64,000 nucleotides of DNA from Aggregatilineales bacterium (GCA_029976025.1 JARKNX010000021.1:42597-106596); one strand, 5' to 3'. Positions 54,042 to 64,000 are shown, counted from the stretch's first letter. Numbers and translations: made by a program. The notes: generated by a model not told the origin, from the sequence alone.

Positions 54042-55454
54042 TTAGCCGCCCGGCGGCAGGCTGGGCAGCGGCGAGGGTGTGATGTTCGGGTTTTGCGTCG
54101 GCAGGACCACGCCCGTCGGCGAAGGGATCACGCTGCCCGCGCCGCCGGTGCTGCCGCCCGTGCCCAGGGCGGGCACGTCGTCACTCACGCAGCGAAAGCC
54201 CAGGAACAGCGTCTGCGTGAGCGGGTCGAAGTCCTGGCGGTGTACCGCCCGGGCGAAGAAAGGCACGGTGTCCCACGACCCGCCGCGCGCCACCTTCGTC
54301 GTCCCGGTCACCGGCCCCTGCGGGTTGAGGCCGCTGGCGTCGGTCTGACTGTAGTAGTTGGGCTGGTACCAGTCGCTCACCCATTCAGCCACGTTCCCGG
54401 CCAGATCAAGCTGGGTGTACGGCCCGGCCCCGCCGGGGAAGCTGCCCACCTGTTCCGGGCCGCTGGAAGTCGGCAGGCCGGTGTTGTCGCGGCGGTTGGT
54501 GTTAGCCAGCTCGGGCGACCAGGTGTTGCCCCAGGGATAGATACGCCCGTCCGCGCCGCGCGCCGCGCGCTCCCATTCCGCTTCGGTTGGCAGGCGGCGG
54601 CCGATGGCCTCGCAGAAAGCCTGCGCCCCGTACCAGGTGACATGCGTCATCGGCAGTTTGGCCAGCACATCGGACACGCTGTACACCGTGCCGTCGAAGG
54701 ACAGGTTGCTGCTCTCCGACTCAGCGCGGGTGGCGGCGCAGGGCTGGCCGAGACAGCCGTTGAGATGGCTGCCGGGGCCCATGGCCGGCGAATTGAGGAA
54801 GGCGACATACTGCCCGATAGTGACCTCGGTCACTTCCATCTGGAAGCTATCCAGGATCACGCGGTGTGGGGGGAACGAATCTTCGGCGAAAGACGGGTTG
54901 CAGGCCCCTTTATAAACATTGACACATTCAGAGACAGCGGTGGCTACTTCGTTCTGTGTCGTGCCCATGGTGAAATCGCCCCCGCTGACCAGCTCCATCC
55001 GCGTGCGGAGATTAGCCAGCAGCGGGTCCATGCCGCCGGGCGCCGGGCTGACCGCGCCAGTTAGCATGGCCGAGTCAGTCGGCGTGACGAAGGGCGTGCC
55101 GACAACCTCCTCCTCCTCGGGGGCGCTGGTCGGGCTGGCGCTGGTATCGGGGGTGGGCGGCAGCGGGGTTGGCGTCGGCTGGACTACGGTCAGGCCGGGC
55201 GATGTGGCGGTGATGATGATTACCTGCGGCTCGTGAGTCGGCGTCGCGCTGGGCAGTTCCGCCACTTCGCTGACCAGGGCGGTCGGCCCGGCCAGAGGCT
55301 CAAGCTCCGGCCCGGCAGGCCCCACATTGAAGGTCAGCAGCCCGGCGGCATAGCTGCCCAGGCAGATTACCGCTGAGAAGCCGATCCCCAGCAGCACACC
55401 GATCATCAACCACTGCCAGCCTCCATCACGAGTCCGGCGGCGCAAATTCGACAT
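54042..55454 (-). CDS. Membrane-anchored FGE/SUMF1-like protein
   Basis: N-terminal TM (WLMIGVLLGIGFSAVICLGSYAAGLLTF); FGE motifs GGDFTMGTTQNEV, LPTEAEWERAARGADGRIYPWGNTW, DLAGNVAEWVSDWYQ, VARGGSWDTVPFFARAVHRQDFDPLTQTLFLGFRCV. Confidence 0.9.
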   Translation of the reverse strand: MSNLRRRTRDGGWQWLMIGVLLGIGFSAVICLGSYAAGLLTFNVGPAGPELEPLAGPTALVSEVAELPSATPTHEPQVIIITATSPGLTVVQPTPTPLPPTPDTSASPTSAPEEEEVVGTPFVTPTDSAMLTGAVSPAPGGMDPLLANLRTRMELVSGGDFTMGTTQNEVATAVSECVNVYKGACNPSFAEDSFPPHRVILDSFQMEVTEVTIGQYVAFLNSPAMGPGSHLNGCLGQPCAATRAESESSNLSFDGTVYSVSDVLAKLPMTHVTWYGAQAFCEAIGRRLPTEAEWERAARGADGRIYPWGNTWSPELANTNRRDNTGLPTSSGPEQVGSFPGGAGPYTQLDLAGNVAEWVSDWYQPNYYSQTDASGLNPQGPVTGTTKVARGGSWDTVPFFARAVHRQDFDPLTQTLFLGFRCVSDDVPALGTGGSTGGAGSVIPSPTGVVLPTQNPNITPSPLPSLPPGG

Positions 55455-55669
55455 AAGGTGCTCCTCCTGCCGCCGGGGTGGGTAGCTCTACATTCCGGCG
55501 GCTCAGCCATAAGGTACGCCCCATCGCAGGGGCAGTACACTAGTGTACCGTCCTCACCGTCCGGTGACCAGAGTCGTTTTGCCCGGCCCGGATAAGGAGT
55601 TTGTGAGAGGCGCGGGCGGGAAGCCGGCGCGGCGCGGAGAGTCTGTCTCGGATACAATCAGGGGGTGGG

Positions 55670-56509
55670 ATGTGCCCGCCGGGGTTAGATTCGCGCTGGC
55701 GGAAGCTGCCGGCGCGGAGAGGCTGGCTCGTGCTGGCCGCCGCGGCGCTGTGTGGAGACTGCTTCATGCCCGGACCTGTGCCGGCAATACCGCCCGGCTC
55801 TATTGTGCTCAAGGTCGCGACCTTCAATACAGCCAATGACTTCATCGCCTCTGACGCCCTGATCAACAGCCTGCGCGCATTCGAGGCGGATATTGTGGCC
55901 CTGGAAGAACTTTCCCCCCGCAACGCCGCGGCGTTGGAAGGCGCGCTGCTGGAAGAGTACCCCTGCCGCGTGCTGCAGGGGGCTTATCTGGACGGGCGGG
56001 GGCTGCTCAGCCGGCACCCGATCGCGGCTTCGGAGTTTTTCTCCATCGGGACCGGGCGCCCGCAACTGGAGGCACAGATCGATCTGGGCGGGCGGGCGAT
56101 TGTGGTTTACGCGGTGCACCTGCCGGCCCCCGATTACCGCCGCCTGGAAGTGCACAGCCCGCGGGTTGTCCCGGGGGTGCGGGCGCTGCTGGAGCGGGTC
56201 GGGCAGTCCGGGCTGCCGGCGCTGGTTATGGGCGACTTCAACACCACTGACCAGACAGCCGCTTACCGGATGCTGGTAGGCGCCGGCCTGGTGGATACGT
56301 TTCGCAAGGCCGGGCGGGGGCCGGGGCTGACCTACCCGACGCGGCATCAGTATATGCCGGTCCCGCTGCCGCGCCTGTTCCGCCTGGACTATATCTTCGC
56401 TGCGCCGGAATTCATCCCGCTGCTCAGCTATACCGGGCAGGGGCGCGGCTCTGATCACCTGCCGGTGTTTGCACATCTGGCGCTGCTGCCGGAGGATGCT
56501 GCATTGTGA
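55670..56509 (+). CDS. Endonuclease/exonuclease/phosphatase family protein
   Basis: LKVATFNTAND, DIVALEELSP, ALVMGDFNTTDQ, RLDYIFAAPEF, GRGSDHLPVFAHLAL. Confidence 0.85.
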   Translation: MCPPGLDSRWRKLPARRGWLVLAAAALCGDCFMPGPVPAIPPGSIVLKVATFNTANDFIASDALINSLRAFEADIVALEELSPRNAAALEGALLEEYPCRVLQGAYLDGRGLLSRHPIAASEFFSIGTGRPQLEAQIDLGGRAIVVYAVHLPAPDYRRLEVHSPRVVPGVRALLERVGQSGLPALVMGDFNTTDQTAAYRMLVGAGLVDTFRKAGRGPGLTYPTRHQYMPVPLPRLFRLDYIFAAPEFIPLLSYTGQGRGSDHLPVFAHLALLPEDAAL

Positions 56510-56549
56510 GGCCCGGCGCCGGCTTCCCCGATGATGCCGGCGCGGCTCT

Positions 56550-58400
56550 GTGAAGGATGACCTTATGCGAGCGCTTCGAGAAATTTTGATCGGATCACCG
56601 CTGCCAACCCAGCGCCTGACCCACGAACGGCTGAACAAGGTGCGGGCGCTGGCCGCGCTCTCGCCGGACGCGCTCTCCTCCATTGCTTACGCCAACCAGG
56701 AAATCTACCTGGGGCTGGCGCTGGCCGGGGCCGCCGGGCTGGCCCTCTCCTGGGTGGTAGCCGTGCCGATCGTGCTTCTGCTGGCGATCCTGACTATCTC
56801 CTACAACCAGACCATCCACGCCTACCCGACCGGCGGCGGGTCCTACACCGTGGCCCGGGAAAATCTGGGGACTACGCTGGGGCTGGTGGCCGCGGCGGCG
56901 CTGCTGATCGATTACGTGCTGACGGCGGCGGTCAGCCTGACGGCGGGCGTGGCGGCCATCGCCTCCGCTTTTCCGGTCCTGTGGCCGCACCGGGTCGGCC
57001 TGTCGCTGCTGTTCCTGGCCGTGATCATGATCGCCAACCTGCGCGGCCTGCGCGAGGCGGGCACGCTGATCTCCATCCCGGTCTATCTGTTCCTGCTGGC
57101 CTACCTGCCTATGCTGCTCATCGGGCTGGTGCGGGCTGCTGTGGAGGGGCCGGGTTCGCTGGAAGTAGCCGCGGCGCCCGCTGTCGCGCCGCTGACGTTC
57201 GTGCTGGTCCTGCACGCTTTTTCGTCGGGCTGTACAGCCCTGACCGGCGTGGAAGCGATCAGCAACGGCGTCCAGATCTTCAAGCCGCCGGAAGCGCACA
57301 ATGCCGCCCGGACGATGGTTGTGATGGCCGTCCTGATGGGCGTCCTGTTCCTGGGCAGTGTCGGGCTGACCCAGTATCTGGGCGTGATGGCGGGGCCGGA
57401 CGAGACGATCCTCTCCGCCCTGGCGCGGCGCATCCTGGGATCGGGGCCGGTCTACCTGCTGGTGCAGGCGGCGACGCTGGCTATCCTGGTTGTGGCCGCC
57501 AATACCGGCTTCGTCGATTTCCCCCGCGTGACTTCCGTGCTGGCCCGCGACAGCTTCCTGCCCCGCCAGCTCACCCAGTACGGCGACCGACTGGTATTCT
57601 CCAACGGCATCTTTTTGCTGGGCGGGCTGGTGGCCATCCTGATCCTGCTCTTTGGCGGCGATTCGCACGCCCTGATCCCGCTGTTCGCCGTCGGGGCGTT
57701 CCTGGCTTTCACGCTGTCACAGACGGGCATGGTCCGGCACTGGTGGCGGGTGCGCGGGCCGCGCTGGCAGGCCAAAGCGGCGGCCAACGGGCTGGGGGCG
57801 GTCACGACGCTGATCACACTGGGCGTGGTGGGCGTGAACAAGTTCGCCGACGGCGCGTGGATTGTGGTTGTGTTCATCCCGCTGCTCGTGATCGGTTTCC
57901 GGCGGATCAACGGCCACTACCGCGAGATCGCCCGCGAGCTGACGCTGCGCGGCCTGCCGCCGTCGCTGACGCCGCTGCCGCGTCCGCGCGTGGTGCTGCC
58001 GATCTCCGGCGTACACCGCGGCGTGATTGAGGCTGTGCGCTTCGCCCTCTCCATCTCGGATCGCGTGACGGCGGTCTATATCGAGATCACGCCCGGCGAC
58101 GCCGAGCGAGTGCGCCAGACCTGGGAGCGCTGGGAGCCGGGTGTGCCGCTGGAGATTGTCGCTTCGCCGTACCGATCGGTGATCGGCCCGCTGCTGGACT
58201 TCCTGGATGAAGTAGATCGCAGGGAAAATGACGGCCAGATGGCGGTGCTGGTGCTGCCGGAATTCGTCGCGGCCAGCCAGTGGCAGAACCTGCTGCACAA
58301 CCAGACGGCGTGGCAGATTCGCTGGGCGCTGCTCTACCGCCGGCGCCGCTTCGGGCGCGGTCGGGCTATCGTGGATATCCCGTTTTACCTTAAGGAATAG
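56550..58400 (+). CDS. APC-superfamily permease, KimA/YdaO-like
   Basis: LSPDALSSIAYANQEIYLGLALAG, ISYNQTIHAYPTGGGSYTVARENLG, ~12 TM, soluble C-terminal domain. Confidence 0.8.
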   Translation: MKDDLMRALREILIGSPLPTQRLTHERLNKVRALAALSPDALSSIAYANQEIYLGLALAGAAGLALSWVVAVPIVLLLAILTISYNQTIHAYPTGGGSYTVARENLGTTLGLVAAAALLIDYVLTAAVSLTAGVAAIASAFPVLWPHRVGLSLLFLAVIMIANLRGLREAGTLISIPVYLFLLAYLPMLLIGLVRAAVEGPGSLEVAAAPAVAPLTFVLVLHAFSSGCTALTGVEAISNGVQIFKPPEAHNAARTMVVMAVLMGVLFLGSVGLTQYLGVMAGPDETILSALARRILGSGPVYLLVQAATLAILVVAANTGFVDFPRVTSVLARDSFLPRQLTQYGDRLVFSNGIFLLGGLVAILILLFGGDSHALIPLFAVGAFLAFTLSQTGMVRHWWRVRGPRWQAKAAANGLGAVTTLITLGVVGVNKFADGAWIVVVFIPLLVIGFRRINGHYREIARELTLRGLPPSLTPLPRPRVVLPISGVHRGVIEAVRFALSISDRVTAVYIEITPGDAERVRQTWERWEPGVPLEIVASPYRSVIGPLLDFLDEVDRRENDGQMAVLVLPEFVAASQWQNLLHNQTAWQIRWALLYRRRRFGRGRAIVDIPFYLKE

Positions 58401-58516
58401 GACGAATGCTCTAGACCGGCGCTGTCGATAATAGGGTATTATACGAACCAGCGGTGGAGCTATTATTTAGCCGGCCTTGAGTATATTTATGTATAGAAAG
58501 GACAGGTAGAAGCGTA

Positions 58517-59776
58517 ATGAAGATATGGATTCGTGCTGGAATTGCTATGAGTGCCGCGATTGTCGCGCTGACGATGCTGCTATGGGGAGGGGGAGGGGCT
58601 GGCGCGCCGGCCCTGGCCCAGGAGAACGGGGCAGCCCTGCTGACAACGTTTACAGTGGCGCCGTCGCCTACCGTTACGCCGACGCCGAACGCAACGGCGA
58701 CGGCTTCGGCGGCGCTCTTCACTGTTGGCCGGGCGGAGCTGGTATCGCGCTACCCCGCGGGTGTGGAATACGTCTTTGAGGGCAGCAGCGCCGCCGGGGA
58801 TATCGAGCGGGTGCAGGTGATCTGGTGGACAAACACCGGCACGCCGGAACGCTCTCCGCTGCGCTGGGATGCGGAGCAGGGCGTGTGGACATTCTTCGAC
58901 CGCCTGTATTCGCCCCCCTGGTATCAGATTCACTACCGCTTCCGCGCAGTGGACAGCCAGGACAATATCTACGAGACGCCGGAGCAGGTCAGCGAGTACG
59001 CCGATAACACCCGCAAATGGCTGCGCCGGGAGAATGATGACATCATCGTCTTGATGTTCGGCGCCCGCGATTCGCTGGTCGATGATCTGTTCTGGAGCGC
59101 CGCCGCCAGCATCCTGCGTCTGGAAGACGCCTTCGGCTTCTCGCTGGACTACAAGCCCTATGTGGTGGTGATGCCTGATCAGGCCAGCTTTCAGGAATGG
59201 CAGGAACACCCCGACCCGTACCTGGCCGGGCTGACGCTGCAAGAGCTGGGCTACACCATCCAGACCCTGCAGTGGGGCGAAACCGACCTGGTTCATACAA
59301 CCATCCCCCACGAGCTGACCCACATCTTCCAGGGATTTGTGAGGAAGGCGCGCGATCTCCCGACCTGGCTTATCGAGGGGAACGCCACTTATTTCGAGCC
59401 GACGCAGCAGTACGACTACGAGCGCCGGGTGCGCGATGCCGCCGCCTGGCTGCCGACCCTCCAGCGCGACATGACGGCGAACGAGACTGGCCCGGATGGC
59501 CGCAATCGCTGGACTTACGACGTGGGATATACCTTCATCAAATACTGGATCGACAACTACGGCTGGGAGTCCCACCGGGCTTTCTGGGAGGCGCAGAAGA
59601 CGATGAACTTCCGGGCGGCGCTGGAAGCGGCCACCGGCGTGACCTTTGAGGAGCTGGAGAACGGCTGGCGGACATGGCTGGGGGCGGGCGGCCCCGCGCC
59701 AACGCTGATCCCGCTGCCGACCATGCCACCGCTGCCGACCTCGCCGCCCATGCCCACCCTGCCGAGCAGCTCGTAA
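58517..59776 (+). CDS. Exported peptidase MA-like (gluzincin) metallopeptidase
   Basis: HExxH in TTIPHELTHIFQGFVRKARDLPTWLIEGNATYFEP; signal peptide; Pro-rich C-terminus. Confidence 0.8.
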   Translation: MKIWIRAGIAMSAAIVALTMLLWGGGGAGAPALAQENGAALLTTFTVAPSPTVTPTPNATATASAALFTVGRAELVSRYPAGVEYVFEGSSAAGDIERVQVIWWTNTGTPERSPLRWDAEQGVWTFFDRLYSPPWYQIHYRFRAVDSQDNIYETPEQVSEYADNTRKWLRRENDDIIVLMFGARDSLVDDLFWSAAASILRLEDAFGFSLDYKPYVVVMPDQASFQEWQEHPDPYLAGLTLQELGYTIQTLQWGETDLVHTTIPHELTHIFQGFVRKARDLPTWLIEGNATYFEPTQQYDYERRVRDAAAWLPTLQRDMTANETGPDGRNRWTYDVGYTFIKYWIDNYGWESHRAFWEAQKTMNFRAALEAATGVTFEELENGWRTWLGAGGPAPTLIPLPTMPPLPTSPPMPTLPSSS

Positions 59777-59828
59777 GCCCGGCCCGGAGCAATCGGGCTG
59801 GCGGGTGGAATTGCAGAACCGGACCTCG

Positions 59829-60242
59829 TCACGGCTGGTCCGGTTCTGTTTTGCCCGGTTGGGATCGCTTTTGCCGGATCAGGGCGCGCGCTTCGTCAAC
59901 CGTCCGTGCGGTGAATAGCCGGTCGCTCCAGCGAGGATAGAGGCGCTTGAAGACGCTGATCAGAACAGTGAAGACAGGCTGGTTGGTCACAATCACGACG
60001 TGGCTGATTAAATCTCTGGGCCAGATACTTTCTGTCCAGCGGCTGTGCTGGATGACATCTTCGTGGCGGATCGGCGAGCTGCCCAGCGTATTCAGGATCA
60101 CGCCGGTCGGCTGTTCGGCAGATCGGATCATGCGGATGAGAAGCAGAAAAGATTCCCGGACCTCACTCCAGTCCCAGTCGCCGTTGAACTCCTGGCGGAT
60201 GATGTGCTCTTCGTCGCTATCCCATACAGTAATGATCTGCAT
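59829..60242 (-). CDS. Small SpoIIAA/STAS-like protein
   Basis: 137 aa with alternating strand/helix pattern (WSEVRESFLLLIRMIRSAEQPTGVILNTLG...HVVIVTNQPVFTVLISVFKRLYPRWSDRLFTARTVDEARALI). Confidence 0.55.
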   Translation of the reverse strand: MQIITVWDSDEEHIIRQEFNGDWDWSEVRESFLLLIRMIRSAEQPTGVILNTLGSSPIRHEDVIQHSRWTESIWPRDLISHVVIVTNQPVFTVLISVFKRLYPRWSDRLFTARTVDEARALIRQKRSQPGKTEPDQP

Positions 60243-60566
60243 ACCTGTTCCGTACCTGTCCCGCCCTGCTACGAATAATCCTGGAGATAGAAAGCGGCCC
60301 CTGCAGAGAGGCTCGCTGAATCAAGCATAACATGAAAGACTATTGAAAGTTTCATTGGAAACAATTTTTTATAAATTATTCACTTGAAAAGCGGAGGGTA
60401 GAGGCAGCGGGGAGCCGACCACCGCACCGGGGCCGTTTGCTCCCCCTGCTGCTGGCGCGGAATATCCTGCTTTCTCCTTTTATTCCGGGGGCCGGGTGTG
60501 GGGCTGTGCGCCTTCATCCTCTGCTATCAATTGTCAGGCTGCAAATGTGGGGAAAAGGTCTGAGGG

Positions 60567-61223
60567 ATGTCGATGACCACGATCCTGGAGCGCGAAGTTC
60601 CGATCGAATGTGCCGGTGAGATTCAGACGCTTACGCTGATCGCCCATTACGACAGCCGCCTGCGCAAGACCGTCCGCTGGTCGGTGCAGGGCGATGCGAT
60701 CACTGTCCGCATCCCGCCCTGCGTCCGCCGGAAGGAGGTAGACCGTATCCTCGAGGACGTGATCTCCCGCGTGCGCAGAGATCGCGACCGCGCCCGGCAG
60801 AAGCGCGACCGCGCCTTACAACGTCAGGACGCCGATCTGCAGGCCCGCGCCCGGGCGCTCAACCGGCTGTACTTCGACGGCGAGCTGACCTGGCGGACGA
60901 TCCGCTGGGTTGGCAATATGCAGCGGCGGCTGGGGAGCTGCACCAACGGCGGGCCGACTGACGGCGATATCCGGCTCAGCGAGCGCATCCGCTCCTGGCC
61001 GTCTTATGTGGTAGATTACGTGATCGCCCATGAGCTGGCTCACCGCAAATTCCCTAACCACAGCAGCGCCTTCTGGGCTTATCTGGCCCGCTACCCCCAT
61101 ATGGAGCGGGCGCGCGGCTTCATCGAGGGGGTGGCCTTTGCCGATGGCGCCGTGTTTGAGGAAGACGCCGGACTGGCGCCCGCTGACCTCCCGGAAGCCG
61201 GCGGCGGGAATCGCCCTCTGTGA
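60567..61223 (+). CDS. YgjP-like metal-dependent hydrolase (SprT/M48-like)
   Basis: WVGNMQRRLGSCTNGGPTDGDIRLSERIRSWPSYVVDYVIAHELAHRKFPNHSSAFWAYLARYP (HExxH-like HELAH). Confidence 0.85.
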   Translation: MSMTTILEREVPIECAGEIQTLTLIAHYDSRLRKTVRWSVQGDAITVRIPPCVRRKEVDRILEDVISRVRRDRDRARQKRDRALQRQDADLQARARALNRLYFDGELTWRTIRWVGNMQRRLGSCTNGGPTDGDIRLSERIRSWPSYVVDYVIAHELAHRKFPNHSSAFWAYLARYPHMERARGFIEGVAFADGAVFEEDAGLAPADLPEAGGGNRPL

Positions 61224-61275
61224 CGGTCGGGCTGGTCAGGTGCAGGGATGGCCGTACGGACGGCTGTCGCTTCCG

Positions 61276-63084
61276 CTAAGATGATGGGCCGGCTTCCAGC
61301 GCTGCGGCGTCAATCGGGATGATCAGGGAAATCCGGGTGCCTTTGCCTTCGGCACTCTCGATGCGCAGCGTGCCTTCCAGCAGCTCGGCCCGCTCGCGCA
61401 GGTTGATCATGCCCAGGCTCCCCCGCTGGTCGTAGTTAGCGTCTACTTCGCCCGTGTCGAAGCCCACACCGTCATCCTGAATTTCCAGCAGCAGCGTGTC
61501 TTCCTGCCGGTTGAGCCGCACCCAGATATGTTCCGCCTCGGCGTGCTTGCGAGCGTTGTTGACGGCCTCATCCACGATGTTGAACAGCACGCTCTGGTCA
61601 TTCTTATCGATGTACTGCTCGACTCCATCCTGCAGGTGCAGGATGACGTTCTGGCCGTAGTTCTCGCTCATCTTCTTGGCCAGCTCTTTCAGCGCCGGGA
61701 CCAGGCCCTGCGTCTCCAGCACCAGCGGGCGCAGCGTGAACAGCATATGGCGGATCTCTTTGGTCGTCTTGCGGGCCAGCTCCTCCACCTTGCGCAACTC
61801 GCCGGGGACCTGAGCGGGGTCGCGCTCCAGCAGGCGGCGGATATAGTCGATGCGCATGGCGATAGCGGCGACATCCTGGGTTGGGCCGTCGTGAAGGTCG
61901 CGGCTGAGCTGGGTGCGGGCGTCTTCTTCCACGTCGATGATGCGCTGCTTCTCTTCCAGCAGGTTCTGGTAGAGCGTGGCGTTCTGCAGGGCGATAGTCG
62001 CCTGGCTGGCGATGGCCGTCAGCAGCTCGACATGTTCCTCGCTGAAGGCGTTCAGGGTGGTGCTCCCGAAGACGAGCACACCGTAGCTATCGAATCCGGC
62101 CCGCAGCGGTACGCACAGGATGCTGCGGGCATCCTGAAAAGCCACGAAGAAGCGCAGCTCAGGATCGCGGCGGGCGTCGCTGGCGAAAACAGGCTCAGCC
62201 TGCTTGAGGGCCAGACCGAGCACGCCCTTCCGGCCGGGGACCTGTTTGGTGGTATCGGCGTAGGTCAGGCGGCGTCCGTTGGCGACCTTGAGCTGACCGG
62301 TGTCCTGATCAAAGAGCAGGACGGCGCTGACCAGCCGGGCGTTAGGCCCCATTTCTCGCAGGCCCAGCACGCCGACATCCAGCGCGGCGTTCAGGACAGT
62401 CTGATAGTTGAGGGTGGCGCTGAGCGTGGAGGCCATTTCGTAAATGGCGCGGGCGTGCTCGCGGGCGGCGCGCAGACGGCCAGCTTCGGTCTCCCGCTGC
62501 TTGAGGATATCCTCGCGCCCGGACCAGCCGAGATTGGCGATGCTCACCGGCAGGGCGGTGAAAGCGCCGAAGAGCAGGATGCCTGCACTGCCGGACAGGG
62601 CGGGGCCGACGCCGGTCGCGCCGGAGTCAACCGGCGCGATCAGGAGCGCGTAGAGCACAGGGGCGGCAACCGCCTGCAGGACTGCCGCGCCGAAGCCGTA
62701 AAAGGCGCCCAGCCGCAGCGTGCCGGTCACGATGGGCAGCGCCCCGGCGGCCAGCAACACAACCGGCTGCCCGCCCGACAGCACAAAAATCAGCAGGGCG
62801 TACAGGATGTCGGCCAGGAATATGACCTGCAGCGAGGTGGTGCGGCGCGTATCCCAGAAAACCAGGGCCATGCTGCCCAGCGCGAGCGCGGCTCCCACGC
62901 CGGCCCCGGTCAGTAACGCCCCCCGGCGGCCGGGGTCCGCGCCGAAGACGGGCAGGAACAGCGCCAGCCCGATCAAGGCAACAATCAGCAGCCAGCGCAG
63001 CGCGACGATGGACCAGTCCAGGTGTGTGAGGGTGTTCCGAATTGTCACTGAGGCAACCCCCGAAAACAAAGACCGCGCTGACAA
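61276..63084 (-). CDS. Sensor histidine kinase, GAF + HisKA_3 (NarX-like)
   Basis: ~6 TM N-terminus, GAF, RTQLSRDLHDGPTQDVAAIAMRIDYIRRLL, HATPase DDGVGFDTGE...GSLGMINLRERAELLEG. True start may be the GTG at 63048. Confidence 0.88.
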   Translation of the reverse strand: MSARSLFSGVASVTIRNTLTHLDWSIVALRWLLIVALIGLALFLPVFGADPGRRGALLTGAGVGAALALGSMALVFWDTRRTTSLQVIFLADILYALLIFVLSGGQPVVLLAAGALPIVTGTLRLGAFYGFGAAVLQAVAAPVLYALLIAPVDSGATGVGPALSGSAGILLFGAFTALPVSIANLGWSGREDILKQRETEAGRLRAAREHARAIYEMASTLSATLNYQTVLNAALDVGVLGLREMGPNARLVSAVLLFDQDTGQLKVANGRRLTYADTTKQVPGRKGVLGLALKQAEPVFASDARRDPELRFFVAFQDARSILCVPLRAGFDSYGVLVFGSTTLNAFSEEHVELLTAIASQATIALQNATLYQNLLEEKQRIIDVEEDARTQLSRDLHDGPTQDVAAIAMRIDYIRRLLERDPAQVPGELRKVEELARKTTKEIRHMLFTLRPLVLETQGLVPALKELAKKMSENYGQNVILHLQDGVEQYIDKNDQSVLFNIVDEAVNNARKHAEAEHIWVRLNRQEDTLLLEIQDDGVGFDTGEVDANYDQRGSLGMINLRERAELLEGTLRIESAEGKGTRISLIIPIDAAALEAGPSS

Positions 63085-63119
63085 CGGTCACGCGGCCATA
63101 CTCCGGCGGTGTGTGGTTG

Positions 63120-63193
<74 letters not shown>

Positions 63194-63455
63194 AATATGC
63201 CGTAGTATAGCACAGCGATGTTACGATGACAATGGCTGCACGCGATGCGCAGGGAACTGGTTGTTATGCTCCTTATGTAGTGTAGTCGATTTGAGCAGAA
63301 ATTAAAACCGCCGGATCGGGAAAATGCATTAAGATTTTGCCTGCTGCCCGCTTTCGGTCTCTGAAAGGGTGCGAACAAAGATTGACAGGCAAACCAGGCT
63401 GCTCATGCCGCTATTTTCGCTTCAGCAGATATTTTTGAAATGGGTTCTAGCAGAA

Positions 63456-63484
63456 TTGCGCGTTCAGTCCTACAAGTATATAAT
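63456..63484 (+). promoter_or_regulatory. Sigma70-like promoter upstream of the right-edge CDS
   Basis: TTGCGC - 17 nt - TATAAT. Confidence 0.6.
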
Positions 63485-63524
63485 GCTGCGCCATCGTTCT
63501 GTGGTTGAGTAAGGAAGAAATTTC

Positions 63525-64000
63525 ATGTTCCGTAAAACACTGCTACGTTCGCTTCTGATGGCTACAGCTATTGTATTACTCCTTGGCATACCTTCTGTTT
63601 TTGCCCAGAGTAATACATTCCGCGTCCGCTCTATCACGGCTCTTGGCTGTAATAGCGACGACTTTAGGATATCTGTCGATATGGATGTACCTGCTGATGG
63701 TAGTACATTTGTCCATACAACAGTCACTTCTGGCGGCCTGGTCTATATGAATCAATTGTTCCAGATGGTTACATCTGGTATAGGACTTTGGGGCCTTTTC
63801 TCCGACTCTACCGGCGGGCCGACCACTGGAATGTTTCCAATCCCGGCTGGCCAGCAAATGCGTATTAATTTCGCCGTCGAGAGTCCGCCCGGCACAGAAT
63901 TGGATGAGTGGACTCTGATTGTGGATGGCTGTGATACTGGCCGTATCCTCTATAATGGACCAACCCGGGTTGGTGGGCTGAGCGATGGTCGCATCAACCG
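63525..64000 (+). CDS. Secreted protein, truncated by window end
   Basis: ATG at 63525 opens a frame to the window end: MFRKTLLRSLLMATAIVLLLGIPSVFAQSNTFRVRSITALGCNSDDFRISVDMDVPADGS...; signal peptide. Missing from the ORF track because it runs off the end. Confidence 0.75.
   Translation, partial: MFRKTLLRSLLMATAIVLLLGIPSVFAQSNTFRVRSITALGCNSDDFRISVDMDVPADGSTFVHTTVTSGGLVYMNQLFQMVTSGIGLWGLFSDSTGGPTTGMFPIPAGQQMRINFAVESPPGTELDEWTLIVDGCDTGRILYNGPTRVGGLSDGRIN

Noticed and set aside
54180-54300. DGR-like variable region in the TM-anchored FGE protein
   Set aside because: RGGSW..GFRC motif is internal, followed by ~50 more residues, and lacks NNC-rich variable codons.
61528-62916. Plus-strand ORF (462 aa) opposite the NarX-like kinase
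   Set aside because: Antisense shadow ORF; kinase motifs on the minus strand are clear.

Overview
GC-rich chromosomal window, gene-dense, probably from a Chloroflexota (Anaerolineae-like) bacterium; the taxon is inferred from style and gene content, not tested. The left third carries a respiratory complex I block in the order nuoG-H-I-[ATP-grasp ligase]-J-K-L-M-[SH3 protein]-N, flanked by sensor kinases. The middle holds an ABC transporter without a binding protein, several SH3 and TPR proteins, a methyltransferase, a glutamine-cyclotransferase-like protein, two membrane-anchored SDR paralogs flanking a structured small transcript, three tandem membrane-anchored TPR paralogs, a TIR protein, an MFS exporter, tRNA-Leu, and a sigma/anti-sigma pair. 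The right part has a TIR-FGE (SUMF1) fusion whose C-terminus resembles a diversity-generating-retroelement (DGR) variable region, two further FGE-fold proteins, LiaF-like and PspC-like proteins, a BTAD regulator, an APC/KimA-like permease, two metallopeptidases, a sensor kinase, tRNA-Val, and a lower-GC right edge. Best candidates for new biology: (1) the TIR-FGE protein with DGR-like C-terminus, flanked by a near-exact 33-bp direct repeat; (2) a NuoJ subunit carrying a DUF4397-like domain between its last two TM helices; (3) a ~185-nt structured transcript with a 14-nt complement to the 16S rRNA 3' end, a 9-codon ORF and a perfect terminator, lying between two SDR paralogs. All product calls come from reading sequence motifs; no database search was run.
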